This document shows, piece after piece, positions 56,479 to 64,000 of a stretch of DNA of 64,000 nucleotides; position 1 is the stretch's first letter; each line of letters begins with the position of its first letter. The DNA is from Caballeronia fortuita (GTDB taxonomy: Bacteria > Pseudomonadota > Gammaproteobacteria > Burkholderiales > Burkholderiaceae), in NCBI RefSeq assembly GCF_001544835.2, contig NZ_FCNX02000005.1, forward strand, positions 248,001 to 312,000. Direction: 5' to 3'. Both the position numbers and the translations under genes were made by a program. The notes below the pieces were generated by a model that searched no databases, was not told where the DNA came from, and was given only the letters and a program-made list of their open reading frames with translations.

Positions 56479-59013
56479 ATGTTGACCGAACGGCTGATCA
56501 AACGCTCGGCGAGGTCCGCGCGCAAGCCGGCCGACGCCTCGCCCTCCCGCTGGCACCACGGACCGTGGTGGTCGAACTCCTATTTACTCACGCCGCTCAT
56601 TTCGATCCTCGTATTTCTGGTCGTGATGAGTCTCATCCTGTGGAGCCTCAACCGACGCGAGCAACAGCAGCAGGAAGACACGCTTTATCGCAACGTCGCG
56701 TGGGCTCAGCAGCAAATTCGCCTGTCGATGACCGGCGCGCAGGAGCAGATTCAGGCGCTTGCGCGCGACATCGCGACCGGCCACGGCGATCCGCAGACCT
56801 TCCAGACTTCGTCCACCGACATCATGCAGGGGCATCCAGAGATCCTCTACATGAACTGGTACACGAGCGAGCATAAGCCGCGCTGGCCGAACACGCCGCT
56901 GCCCGTGCTCGGATCGCGTCTCGCCAAGCCGAACGACACGCAGATGGACGAGGCCGTGCAGGCCGCCTTCGACGAAGCGCGCACCACCCGCCGCCAAGTC
57001 TACTCGCCGTTGCTCTACGACGACCTGGGCAACGGCTATATCACGCTGCAAACGCCGGTTTTCCGCGACCGCGAGTTTCTCGGCTCGATCGCGGCCGTGT
57101 TTTCGATCGAAGGCATTCTCAAGCACGACATTCCGAGCGAACTGTCGGCGAAGTACAAGATTTCGATCACCGATCTAAACAATCGCGAACTCGCGACCAC
57201 GTCGAGCCGTCCGCGCCTGCCGCGCGACATGTTCTACGACCTGCCGCTCGATCCGCCCGGGCAAGGCCTGTCGGTGCGCGTGTATTCGTATCCGCAGCTC
57301 ACGAACTTCACCAACAACACGCTCGTCTGGCTCGTCGCCGGTTTGTCGTGCTTTGTGCTGTGGAGCCTGTGGAGCCTGTGGAAGCACACGCGCCAGCGCT
57401 TCGAGGCGCAGCAGGCGCTCTACGCCGAAGCCTTCTTCCGCCGCGCGATGGAAAACTCCGTGCTGATCGGGATGCGCGTGCTCGACATGCACGGCCGCAT
57501 CACGCACGTGAATCCGGCGTTCTGCCGCATGACGGGCTGGGACGAGAGCGATCTCGTCGGGAAGAACGCGCCGTTTCCGTACTGGCCGCGCGACGCGTAC
57601 CCGGAAATGCAGCGCCAGCTCGACATGACCTTGCGCGGCAAGGCGCCCTCTTCCGGTTTCGAATTGCGCGTGCGCCGCAAGGACGGTTCGTTCTTCCACG
57701 CGCGACTGTACGTGTCGCCGCTGATCGACAGTTCCGGCCGTCAGACGGGCTGGATGTCGTCGATGACGGACATCACGGAACCGAAGCGCGCGCGCGAAGA
57801 ACTCGCCGCCGCGCACGAACGCTTCACGACAGTCCTCGAAAGCCTCGACGCCGCCGTCTCCGTGCTCGCCGCCGACGAAGCCGAGCTGCTGTTCGCAAAC
57901 CGCTATTACCGGCATCTGTTCGGCATCCGTCCGGACGGGCATCTGGAGCTCGCGGGCGCGGGCTTCGACGGCTCGCAGAGTTCGTCGTCCGACACCATCG
58001 ACATGGTCGATACCTACGCGGGCCTCCCCGCCACCGCGCTCACCGAAAGCTCGGCGGATGCGCAGGAGGTCTATGTCGAAGGCATCCAGAAGTGGTTCGA
58101 GGTGCGCCGCCAGTACATCCAGTGGGTCGACGGCCATCTTGCGCAGATGCAGATCGCGACCGACATCACGCAGAGAAAGCAGGCGCAGGAGCTCGCGCAT
58201 CAGCAGGAAGAAAAGCTGCAGTTCACGAGCCGCCTGATGACGATGGGCGAAATGGCGTCGTCGCTCGCGCACGAGCTGAATCAGCCGCTCGCCGCGATCA
58301 ACAACTATTGCTCGGGCTGCGTCGCCCTCGTGAAGTCCGGGCGCATGACGCAGGAAACGCTGCTTCCGGTGCTCGAAAAGACCGCGCAGCAGGCGGTGCG
58401 CGCGGGCATGATCATCAAGCGCATCCGCGAGTTCGTGAAGCGCAGCGAACCCAAGCGGCAGGCCACGCGCGTCGCGGATATCGTCGCTGACGCGGTCGGT
58501 CTCGCGGAGATCGAGGCGCGCAAACGCAAGATCCGCATCATCACTGAAATTCGCTCGCGGATGCCGGTGATCTACGTCGACCCGGTTTTGATCGAACAAG
58601 TGTTGGTCAACCTGTTGAAAAACGCGGCCGAGGCGATGCATGATGCGAAACCGAACGCCGTCGATCCGGTGATACGCGTGGTCGTGCAGCGCATGGACGG
58701 CGGCTTCGTGTGCATCAGCGTGGTCGACCAGGGTCCGGGCGTCGACGAGGCAACCGCCGAGCGCCTCTTCGAACCGTTTTACAGCACCAAGTCCGACGGC
58801 ATGGGCATGGGGCTGAATATCTGCCGATCGATCATCGAGTCGCATCGCGGACGCCTTTGGGTGGTCAACAACGTCGAAGCGGACGGCCACGTGACCGGCG
58901 CGACCTTCCACTGCAGCCTGCCGATCGGCGCAGTGGACGGCAGCGGCGGCCCGGGCGGCACGGATGCGCAGGACGAACATACGAGACAACAAACAGTTAC
59001 GGGAGAACTATGA
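56479..59013 (+). CDS. Membrane PAS-domain sensor histidine kinase
   Basis: The 844-residue protein has a membrane helix at about 36-56, a periplasmic sensor region of about 220 residues, a second helix near 280-300, two PAS domains (the first around 325-435), then HisKA and HATPase domains. The phosphorylated histidine is H598 in LAHELNQPLAAINNY. The N box (LLKNAAEAM) and G box (FEPFYSTKSDGMGMGL) are intact. It overlaps the FixJ-type regulator by four bases, so they form a pair. The signal is unknown. Confidence 0.92.
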   Translation: MLTERLIKRSARSARKPADASPSRWHHGPWWSNSYLLTPLISILVFLVVMSLILWSLNRREQQQQEDTLYRNVAWAQQQIRLSMTGAQEQIQALARDIATGHGDPQTFQTSSTDIMQGHPEILYMNWYTSEHKPRWPNTPLPVLGSRLAKPNDTQMDEAVQAAFDEARTTRRQVYSPLLYDDLGNGYITLQTPVFRDREFLGSIAAVFSIEGILKHDIPSELSAKYKISITDLNNRELATTSSRPRLPRDMFYDLPLDPPGQGLSVRVYSYPQLTNFTNNTLVWLVAGLSCFVLWSLWSLWKHTRQRFEAQQALYAEAFFRRAMENSVLIGMRVLDMHGRITHVNPAFCRMTGWDESDLVGKNAPFPYWPRDAYPEMQRQLDMTLRGKAPSSGFELRVRRKDGSFFHARLYVSPLIDSSGRQTGWMSSMTDITEPKRAREELAAAHERFTTVLESLDAAVSVLAADEAELLFANRYYRHLFGIRPDGHLELAGAGFDGSQSSSSDTIDMVDTYAGLPATALTESSADAQEVYVEGIQKWFEVRRQYIQWVDGHLAQMQIATDITQRKQAQELAHQQEEKLQFTSRLMTMGEMASSLAHELNQPLAAINNYCSGCVALVKSGRMTQETLLPVLEKTAQQAVRAGMIIKRIREFVKRSEPKRQATRVADIVADAVGLAEIEARKRKIRIITEIRSRMPVIYVDPVLIEQVLVNLLKNAAEAMHDAKPNAVDPVIRVVVQRMDGGFVCISVVDQGPGVDEATAERLFEPFYSTKSDGMGMGLNICRSIIESHRGRLWVVNNVEADGHVTGATFHCSLPIGAVDGSGGPGGTDAQDEHTRQQTVTGEL

Positions 59014-59645
59014 GCACAGTCACCACTCAGGAAACCGTCTTCGTCGTCGACGATGACGAGGCCGTGCGTGATTCCTTGCGCTGGCTGCTCGAAGCAAACG
59101 GCTATCGCGTGCAGTGTTTTTCCAGCGCGGAATCGTTCCTCGATGTCTATCTGCCGATCGCCCATTCCGGCGCGATCTCCTGCCTGATTCTCGACGTGCG
59201 CATGGCCGGCATGACGGGCCTCGAATTGCAGGAGAAGCTCATCGCGGAGAACTCGCTTCTGCCGATCATCTTCGTGACGGGTCACGGCGACGTGCCGATG
59301 GCCGTTTCGACCATGAAGAAGGGCGCGATGGACTTCATCGAAAAGCCGTTTGACGAAGCCGAACTGCGCAAGCTCGTCGAGCGCATGCTCGAGAAGGCGC
59401 GCAGCGAAAGCACCAGCGTGCAGCAGCAGCGCGCGGCCGCCGAACGCCTCGGCAAGCTCACGGCGCGCGAGCATCAGGTGCTCGAGCGCATCATCGCGGG
59501 GCGCCTGAACAAGCAGATCGCCGACGACCTCGGCATCAGCATCAAGACGGTGGAAGCGCATCGCGCGAACATCATGGAGAAGCTCTCCGTGAACACCGTC
59601 GCCGATCTCCTGCGCCTCGCATTGTCGAATAAGCCGCAGCAGTAA
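59010..59645 (+). CDS. FixJ/NarL-type response regulator
   Basis: The 211-residue regulator has a receiver with the acidic pocket at residues 14-16, the phospho-accepting Asp62 (LDVRMAGMTG) and Lys112 (EKPF), and a LuxR-type helix-turn-helix (GRLNKQIADDLGISIKTVEAHR). It should be phosphorylated by the adjacent kinase and act as a transcription factor. The targets are unknown. Confidence 0.93.
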   Translation: MSTVTTQETVFVVDDDEAVRDSLRWLLEANGYRVQCFSSAESFLDVYLPIAHSGAISCLILDVRMAGMTGLELQEKLIAENSLLPIIFVTGHGDVPMAVSTMKKGAMDFIEKPFDEAELRKLVERMLEKARSESTSVQQQRAAAERLGKLTAREHQVLERIIAGRLNKQIADDLGISIKTVEAHRANIMEKLSVNTVADLLRLALSNKPQQ

Positions 59646-59664
59646 GGCTTCGGCTCTCCCCTTC

Positions 59665-59690
59665 GCGGCCGGCATCGTCATGCCGGCCGC
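59665..59690 (+). terminator. Terminator-like hairpin after the response regulator
   Basis: GCGGCCGGCAT (59665-59675) pairs perfectly with ATGCCGGCCGC (59680-59690). The tail GCCTTTA is only weakly T-rich. Confidence 0.6.
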
Positions 59691-59875
59691 GCCTTTATCG
59701 GCGCGCTCGCGAGCGATTGCGCCCGGCTTTCCTTCCCTCCGAAGTTCGTTGAACGCCGAACTGAAAAGTGATATTGGCTGAATCACGCCGGATCACCAGC
59801 CGACTTCGTCGCTTCGATCGCGGCTGAGCAGAACGATCTCGCAACGATCTCGTAACGTCTCGCACGGGGGATTCG

Positions 59876-61288
59876 ATGTCGAAACGAATTCGTGTCATTG
59901 GTTCGCATATCGGCACGGTAAGAGCGATCGCGTTCGCCGTCACGCTCGCCGCGATGCCGATCTTCGCCGCGTATCCAGCCGATGCAGCAGCGCAGAACGC
60001 CGCGCCCGCCGGCCAGAAACTCACGAATCAGCAGCTCGACGCCCTGACCGCGCCGGTCGCGCTTTATCCCGATGCGCTGCTCGCGCAGGTGCTGATGGCG
60101 TCGACGTATCCGTCGCAGATCACCGACGCCGCCGCGTGGTCGAAGGCGAATCCGAACGTCAAGGGCGACGACGCCGTGAAGGCCGTGCAAACCGAGCCGT
60201 GGGATCCGAGCGTGCAGTCGCTCGTCGCGTTCCCGCAGGCGCTCGCGACGATGGCCTCGAAAATCGACTGGGTGACGCAGCTCGGCAACGCGTTCATCGC
60301 GCAGCCGAGCGACGTGATGGACTCCGTGCAGCGTCTGCGGCGCGCGGCGCAAACCGCGGGCAATCTGAAGTCGAACGAGCAGCAGAAGGTGACGAGCGCG
60401 CCGGCGCCGGCGGGCAGCACGACGACCAGCACCACGGTGATCCAGATCGAGCCGGCCAATCCGCAAGTGGTCTACGTGCCAACTTACAACCCGACGGTCG
60501 TGTACGGGACGTGGCCTTATCCCGCGTATCCGCCGGTCTACGTGCCGCCGCCGCCCGGCTATGCGATGGCGTCGGCGTTCGTGGGCGGCATGGCGTTCGC
60601 CACGGGCGTCGCCGTCGTGAATTCGCTGTGGGGCAATTGCAACTGGGGTCACGGCGACGTCAACGTGAACGTGAACCGCTATAACAACATCAACACGAGC
60701 AACCGCATCAACGCGAACAGCAACAACGTGCGCTGGAATCGCAACGATCCCCAGTTCAACCGGACCAATGTCGCGGCGAACCGGCAGAACCTGAACAACA
60801 CGAATCTCGGCGCGAACGGCAACCAGTTTCGCGGCCGCGAGGATGCGCGCGCGCAAGCCGCGCAGACCTTGCAGCAGCGCACCGGCCAGAATCTCAACGG
60901 ATCGGCGAGTCAGCGCGCGCAGAGCATCCGCGAGGGCGGCGGCCCGAACGCGCGGACCACGAACGACCTGCGCCAGCGTTCCGAGAGCGTGAATCGCGAT
61001 AACGCCCTGCGCGGCGCCGGCGACGGCAACGGCGCGCGGCAGGACATGCAGCGCGGCCAGGCGAGCCGGCAGTCGTTCGCGAATCAGTCGAACGAACGCG
61101 TCGGCGCGGGTGGCGGCGGCGTGCAGCGTCAGGCGGGTGGCGGTGGCGGCGGCGGCGGCTTGGGCGCGGGCGGCGGCGGCGTGCAACGCGGCGGCGGTGG
61201 CGGCGGATTCCAGGGAGGCGGCGGATTCCACGGCGGTGGTGGCGGCGGCGGGTTTCATCGAGGCGGCGGTGGAGGCTTTCGCCGTTGA
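59876..61288 (+). CDS. DUF3300 exported protein
   Basis: The 470-residue protein has a signal peptide (cleaved near AAA at about residue 39) and a DUF3300 domain (QLDALTAPVALYPDALLAQVL) followed by an Asn-rich stretch (VNVNVNRYNNIN) and a very Gly-rich C-terminus (repeated GGGG with Gln, Phe and Arg). DUF3300 has no known function. The low-complexity tail suggests a surface-exposed or aggregating region. It is followed by DUF2950. Confidence 0.88.
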   Translation: MSKRIRVIGSHIGTVRAIAFAVTLAAMPIFAAYPADAAAQNAAPAGQKLTNQQLDALTAPVALYPDALLAQVLMASTYPSQITDAAAWSKANPNVKGDDAVKAVQTEPWDPSVQSLVAFPQALATMASKIDWVTQLGNAFIAQPSDVMDSVQRLRRAAQTAGNLKSNEQQKVTSAPAPAGSTTTSTTVIQIEPANPQVVYVPTYNPTVVYGTWPYPAYPPVYVPPPPGYAMASAFVGGMAFATGVAVVNSLWGNCNWGHGDVNVNVNRYNNINTSNRINANSNNVRWNRNDPQFNRTNVAANRQNLNNTNLGANGNQFRGREDARAQAAQTLQQRTGQNLNGSASQRAQSIREGGGPNARTTNDLRQRSESVNRDNALRGAGDGNGARQDMQRGQASRQSFANQSNERVGAGGGGVQRQAGGGGGGGGLGAGGGGVQRGGGGGGFQGGGGFHGGGGGGGFHRGGGGGFRR

Positions 61289-61347
61289 TGATCGAGTCCA
61301 ACGTCAAACGCCGCGGACGCGGCGAACGCCAGATCCAGGAGCCCGAC

Positions 61348-62250
61348 ATGAAAACACTCGCCTCATCGAAGAAGCCTGTCCTGTGCGCTTTCGCGGCTGC
61401 GTCGCTCGTATTCGGCGCGTCGCTCGCGCACGCGCAGGCCGTGTATCCGACCGCCGAAGCGGCGGCGCAGGCATTCACCGACGCCATCGCGACCAACGAC
61501 GAAACCGCGCTCGCCCGGGTACTCGGTAAGGATCATCGCCGATACGTGCCGGAAGGCAGCGTCGGTCAGGAGGATATTTACGCATATCTGGGCGCGTGGG
61601 CGCAGCAGCATCGCATCGTCGAAGATGAGCAGCCGGTCGATGGCCATCCGGCCGCGCACATCGAAGCCGGACCGGACGGCTGGACGCTGCCGATTCCGCT
61701 CGTGAAGGTCGGCAAGGGCTGGCGCTTCGACATGCGCGCCGCGCGCGACGAAGTGCTGACGCGGCGCATCGGGCGCAACGAGCGATCGGCGATGCAGGTC
61801 GCGCTCGCGTACGTTGCCGCGCAGAACGACTATCACAGGACGGCCGACCGTTACGCCGACCGCTTCGTGAGCACGCCCGGCAAGCACGATGGCCTCTACT
61901 GGGATACGGCGCCGGGTGAGCCGGAAAGCCCGCTCGGGCCGCTCGCCGCGACGATGCCGAACAAGCCGACCGACAAGGACGGCTACTACGGCTATCACTA
62001 CCGCATCCTGACGTCGCAAGGCTCGAACGCACCGGGCGGCGCGAAAAACTATTTGCAGGACGGGCGCTTGACGCAGGGATTCGGCCTGATCGCGACGCCC
62101 GCGCGCTACGGTCAGACCGGCGTGATGACGTTCATGGTCAATCAGGACGGACAGGTCTACGAGAAGGATCTCGGACCGGCGTCGACGAGCGCGGCGGCGG
62201 CGATCAGGTCGTTCAACCCGGATTCATCGTGGAAGGTAGTGACGCCCTGA
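61348..62250 (+). CDS. DUF2950 exported protein
   Basis: The 300-residue protein has a signal peptide (MKTLASSKKPVLCAFAAA, cleaved near AHA) and a DUF2950 domain. DUF2950 proteins often follow DUF3300, as here, with 59 bases between; they may form a periplasmic pair. The ATG at 61348 follows CCAGGAG; an earlier in-frame ATG overlaps DUF3300. Confidence 0.88.
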   Translation: MKTLASSKKPVLCAFAAASLVFGASLAHAQAVYPTAEAAAQAFTDAIATNDETALARVLGKDHRRYVPEGSVGQEDIYAYLGAWAQQHRIVEDEQPVDGHPAAHIEAGPDGWTLPIPLVKVGKGWRFDMRAARDEVLTRRIGRNERSAMQVALAYVAAQNDYHRTADRYADRFVSTPGKHDGLYWDTAPGEPESPLGPLAATMPNKPTDKDGYYGYHYRILTSQGSNAPGGAKNYLQDGRLTQGFGLIATPARYGQTGVMTFMVNQDGQVYEKDLGPASTSAAAAIRSFNPDSSWKVVTP

Positions 62251-62295
62251 GCGCGCAAGGAAGAGCCGGACGAAGCCTGCAATACTACCCGGCGG

Positions 62296-62301
62296 TATAA
62301 T
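62296..62301 (+). promoter_or_regulatory. -10 element of the folD promoter
   Basis: TATAAT at 62296-62301 is consensus; no clear -35 is present. It lies 145 bases before the folD start. Confidence 0.55.
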
Positions 62302-62445
62302 TTCGCCCTTCCCCAGGGCGCATTCGCCGAACGAAGCGCCCCGCACCATGCGCGAGCGCCGCGCACCGCCGCCGTACGAAAGCGGCGGGCACGGCGTCGG
62401 CTTCATGCCCTCGCGCGCCCTCGCCCATCCTCGAATCGATTCGCC

Positions 62446-63300
62446 ATGACCGCCCAAATCATCGACGGCAACGCCCTTTCCAAGACCCTTCGCGCCGATG
62501 TCGCCCAACGCGCCGCCGCCCTCACCGCCCGTGGCCACAAGCCGGGACTCGCCGTCGTGCTCGTCGGCGACAATCCCGCGAGCGAGGTCTACGTGCGCAA
62601 CAAGGTGAAGGCGTGCCAGGACAACGGCCTGCATTCGGTGATGGACCGCTTCCCCGCGACGCTCTCCGAGAGCGAACTGCTCGCGCACATCGCGAAACTC
62701 AACGCCGATCCGTCGATTCACGGCATCCTCGTGCAACTGCCGCTGCCGGCGCATATCGACAGCCATAAGGTCATCGAGGCGATTGCGCCGGAAAAGGACG
62801 TCGATGGCTTTCACGTCGCCAACGCGGGCGCGCTGCTGACCGGCAAGCCGCTCTTTCGTCCGTGCACGCCCTATGGCGTGATGAAGATGTTCGAAGCGCA
62901 CGATATCGACCTGAAGGGCGCGAACGCCGTGGTGATCGGCCGCTCGAACATCGTCGGCAAGCCGATGGCGCTGCTGCTGCTCGAAGCGGGCGCGACCGTC
63001 ACCATCTGCCACAGCAAGACGCGCGATCTCGCGAAGCACACGCGCGACGCCGACGTGATCGTTGCCGCGGTCGGCCGCCGCGACATTCTCACTGCCGGCA
63101 TGGTGAAGCCGGGCGCGACGGTCATCGACGTCGGCATGAATCGCAACGACGAAGGCAAGCTGTGCGGCGACGTCGATTTCGCGGGCGTGAAAGAGGTGGC
63201 CGGCTACATTACGCCGGTGCCGGGCGGCGTCGGTCCGATGACCATCACGATGCTGCTCGTCAACACGATCGAGGCAGCCGAGCGCGCGGCGCAGGCTTGA
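62446..63300 (+). CDS. folD: FolD bifunctional enzyme
   Basis: The 284-residue enzyme is methylenetetrahydrofolate dehydrogenase/cyclohydrolase. It oxidises methylene-THF with NADP+ and opens methenyl-THF. Conserved segments include [19 protein letters not shown] (YxxxK catalytic Lys), [10 protein letters not shown], the NADP-binding [11 protein letters not shown] and [10 protein letters not shown]. Length is standard. It supplies one-carbon units. Confidence 0.97.
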   Translation: MTAQIIDGNALSKTLRADVAQRAAALTARGHKPGLAVVLVGDNPASEVYVRNKVKACQDNGLHSVMDRFPATLSESELLAHIAKLNADPSIHGILVQLPLPAHIDSHKVIEAIAPEKDVDGFHVANAGALLTGKPLFRPCTPYGVMKMFEAHDIDLKGANAVVIGRSNIVGKPMALLLLEAGATVTICHSKTRDLAKHTRDADVIVAAVGRRDILTAGMVKPGATVIDVGMNRNDEGKLCGDVDFAGVKEVAGYITPVPGGVGPMTITMLLVNTIEAAERAAQA

Positions 63301-63445
63301 TCCGCAAGGGCGCCGGTCCGGTACTAATCGGCCCCTTAAAAACAATCGATTGGAATTTGCCGCGCCCGCCCCAATAATCTCCAGAACGAGCCGGCGCGGG
63401 GCGCGACACCCGTGCGGCGTTATCCAACACCAGAACGGGAGAGCC

Positions 63446-64000
63446 ATGAGCGATACCACGTCCAACACGAAAGCGGCCAATCCGCTGCTCGATTTCTCCG
63501 ATCTGCCGCGTTTCGGCGAGATTCAACCCGCGCACGTTACGCCGGCGCTCGATGTGCTGCTCGCGAACGCAAAAGCCGCCGTCGACCGCGCGAGCGCGCC
63601 GGAAACGCCCGCGACATGGAAAGACGTCGTGGAGGCGGTCGAGCAGGAATCGGAGAAACTGTCGCGCGCGTGGGGCATCGTCGGCCATCTGAACGCCGTC
63701 GCCGATACGCCCGAACTGCGCGCCGCCCATGCGGAAAACCTGCCGCGCGTCACCGAATTCTCCGCGAGCGTCGGCCAGAATCTCGCGCTCTACGAAAAAT
63801 ACAAGGCGATCGCCGCCGGCACCGAATTCGCCGGTTTGTCGGCCGAGCGCAAGAAAATCCTCGAAAACTCATTGCGCGATTTCCGTCTCTCGGGCGCGGA
63901 ATTGCCGGAAGACCGCAAGCCGCGCTTCGCACAATTGCAGGAAGAACAGGCGGCGCTTTCGAAGGCATTCTCCGATCACGTGCTCGATTCGACCAACGCC
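63446..64000 (+). CDS. prlC: Oligopeptidase A, N-terminal fragment
   Basis: The first 185 codons are in the window; the gene continues past the right edge. The N-terminal part (NPLLDFSDLPRFGEIQPAHVTPALD, WGIVGHLNAV, SLRDFRLSGAELP) is that of the M3 oligopeptidase A (PrlC). The zinc-binding HEXXH lies outside the window. The ATG follows GGGAGAGCC. Confidence 0.9.
   Translation, partial: MSDTTSNTKAANPLLDFSDLPRFGEIQPAHVTPALDVLLANAKAAVDRASAPETPATWKDVVEAVEQESEKLSRAWGIVGHLNAVADTPELRAAHAENLPRVTEFSASVGQNLALYEKYKAIAAGTEFAGLSAERKKILENSLRDFRLSGAELPEDRKPRFAQLQEEQAALSKAFSDHVLDSTNA

Overview
The window is GC-rich, gene-dense chromosomal DNA from a member of the Burkholderiaceae, most likely Paraburkholderia or Caballeronia or a close relative. 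I base this on overall protein character: a GC-rich codon bias, a Burkholderia-type porin, a TIGR01841-like phasin, a pyruvate dehydrogenase operon whose E3 subunit carries lipoyl domains, and HemP and FtrABCD iron genes. Nothing looks like a plasmid, phage, integron, CRISPR array or intact insertion sequence. The genes are mostly housekeeping, so this is probably the main chromosome. The species is not determined.

Layout. 1-4.6 kb: the start of an amino-acid ABC permease, a c-di-GMP phosphodiesterase, a GNAT acetyltransferase, a YigZ-ferredoxin pair and rpsU. 4.9-10.9 kb: initiator tRNA, a peptide transporter, a LysE exporter, a porin, an SDR enzyme, an RNase H-fold protein and a PRC-barrel protein. 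11-18.5 kb: mostly small or unrecognised proteins around a PiT phosphate transporter that is divergent from a CHAD protein, then a 109-bp perfect-ended inverted-repeat element and tRNA-Ser(GGA). 18.5-23 kb: an acetate-type module of acetyl-CoA synthetase, a DUF4212 small subunit and a sodium/solute symporter. 23-26.6 kb: a DMT exporter, a YqhA-family protein and class I fumarase.

26.7-38.7 kb is dominated by iron genes. It holds bacterioferritin, glutamate racemase, Bfd, a 20-residue membrane peptide, TonB-ExbB-ExbD, then (after LysR/pirin/OsmC genes) HemP, a candidate structured RNA, a GlcG/HbpS-type protein and a complete FtrABCD-type iron uptake operon. Three Fur-box-like palindromes stand in front of bfd, hemP and the ftr operon, which suggests coordinated iron-responsive control.

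38.9-49.5 kb: uvrB divergent from an aromatic aminotransferase, small exported proteins, lactate-utilisation genes lutA-lutB next to an IclR regulator, a PbpG-like peptidoglycan hydrolase and a phasin with its own promoter and leader. 49.6-56.2 kb: the pyruvate dehydrogenase operon aceE-aceF-lpdA, with stable hairpins in both intergenic gaps and an E3 carrying two lipoyl domains. 56.5-64 kb: a PAS histidine kinase and FixJ-type regulator, a DUF3300-DUF2950 exported pair, folD, and the start of the oligopeptidase gene prlC.

The observations most worth a second look are the structured RNA behind the orphan hemP, the 20-residue membrane peptide between bfd and tonB, the 109-bp inverted-repeat element at 18.04 kb, the E3 with a second lipoyl domain that closely resembles those of its E2 partner, and the bacterioferritin with threonine at a ferroxidase ligand position.
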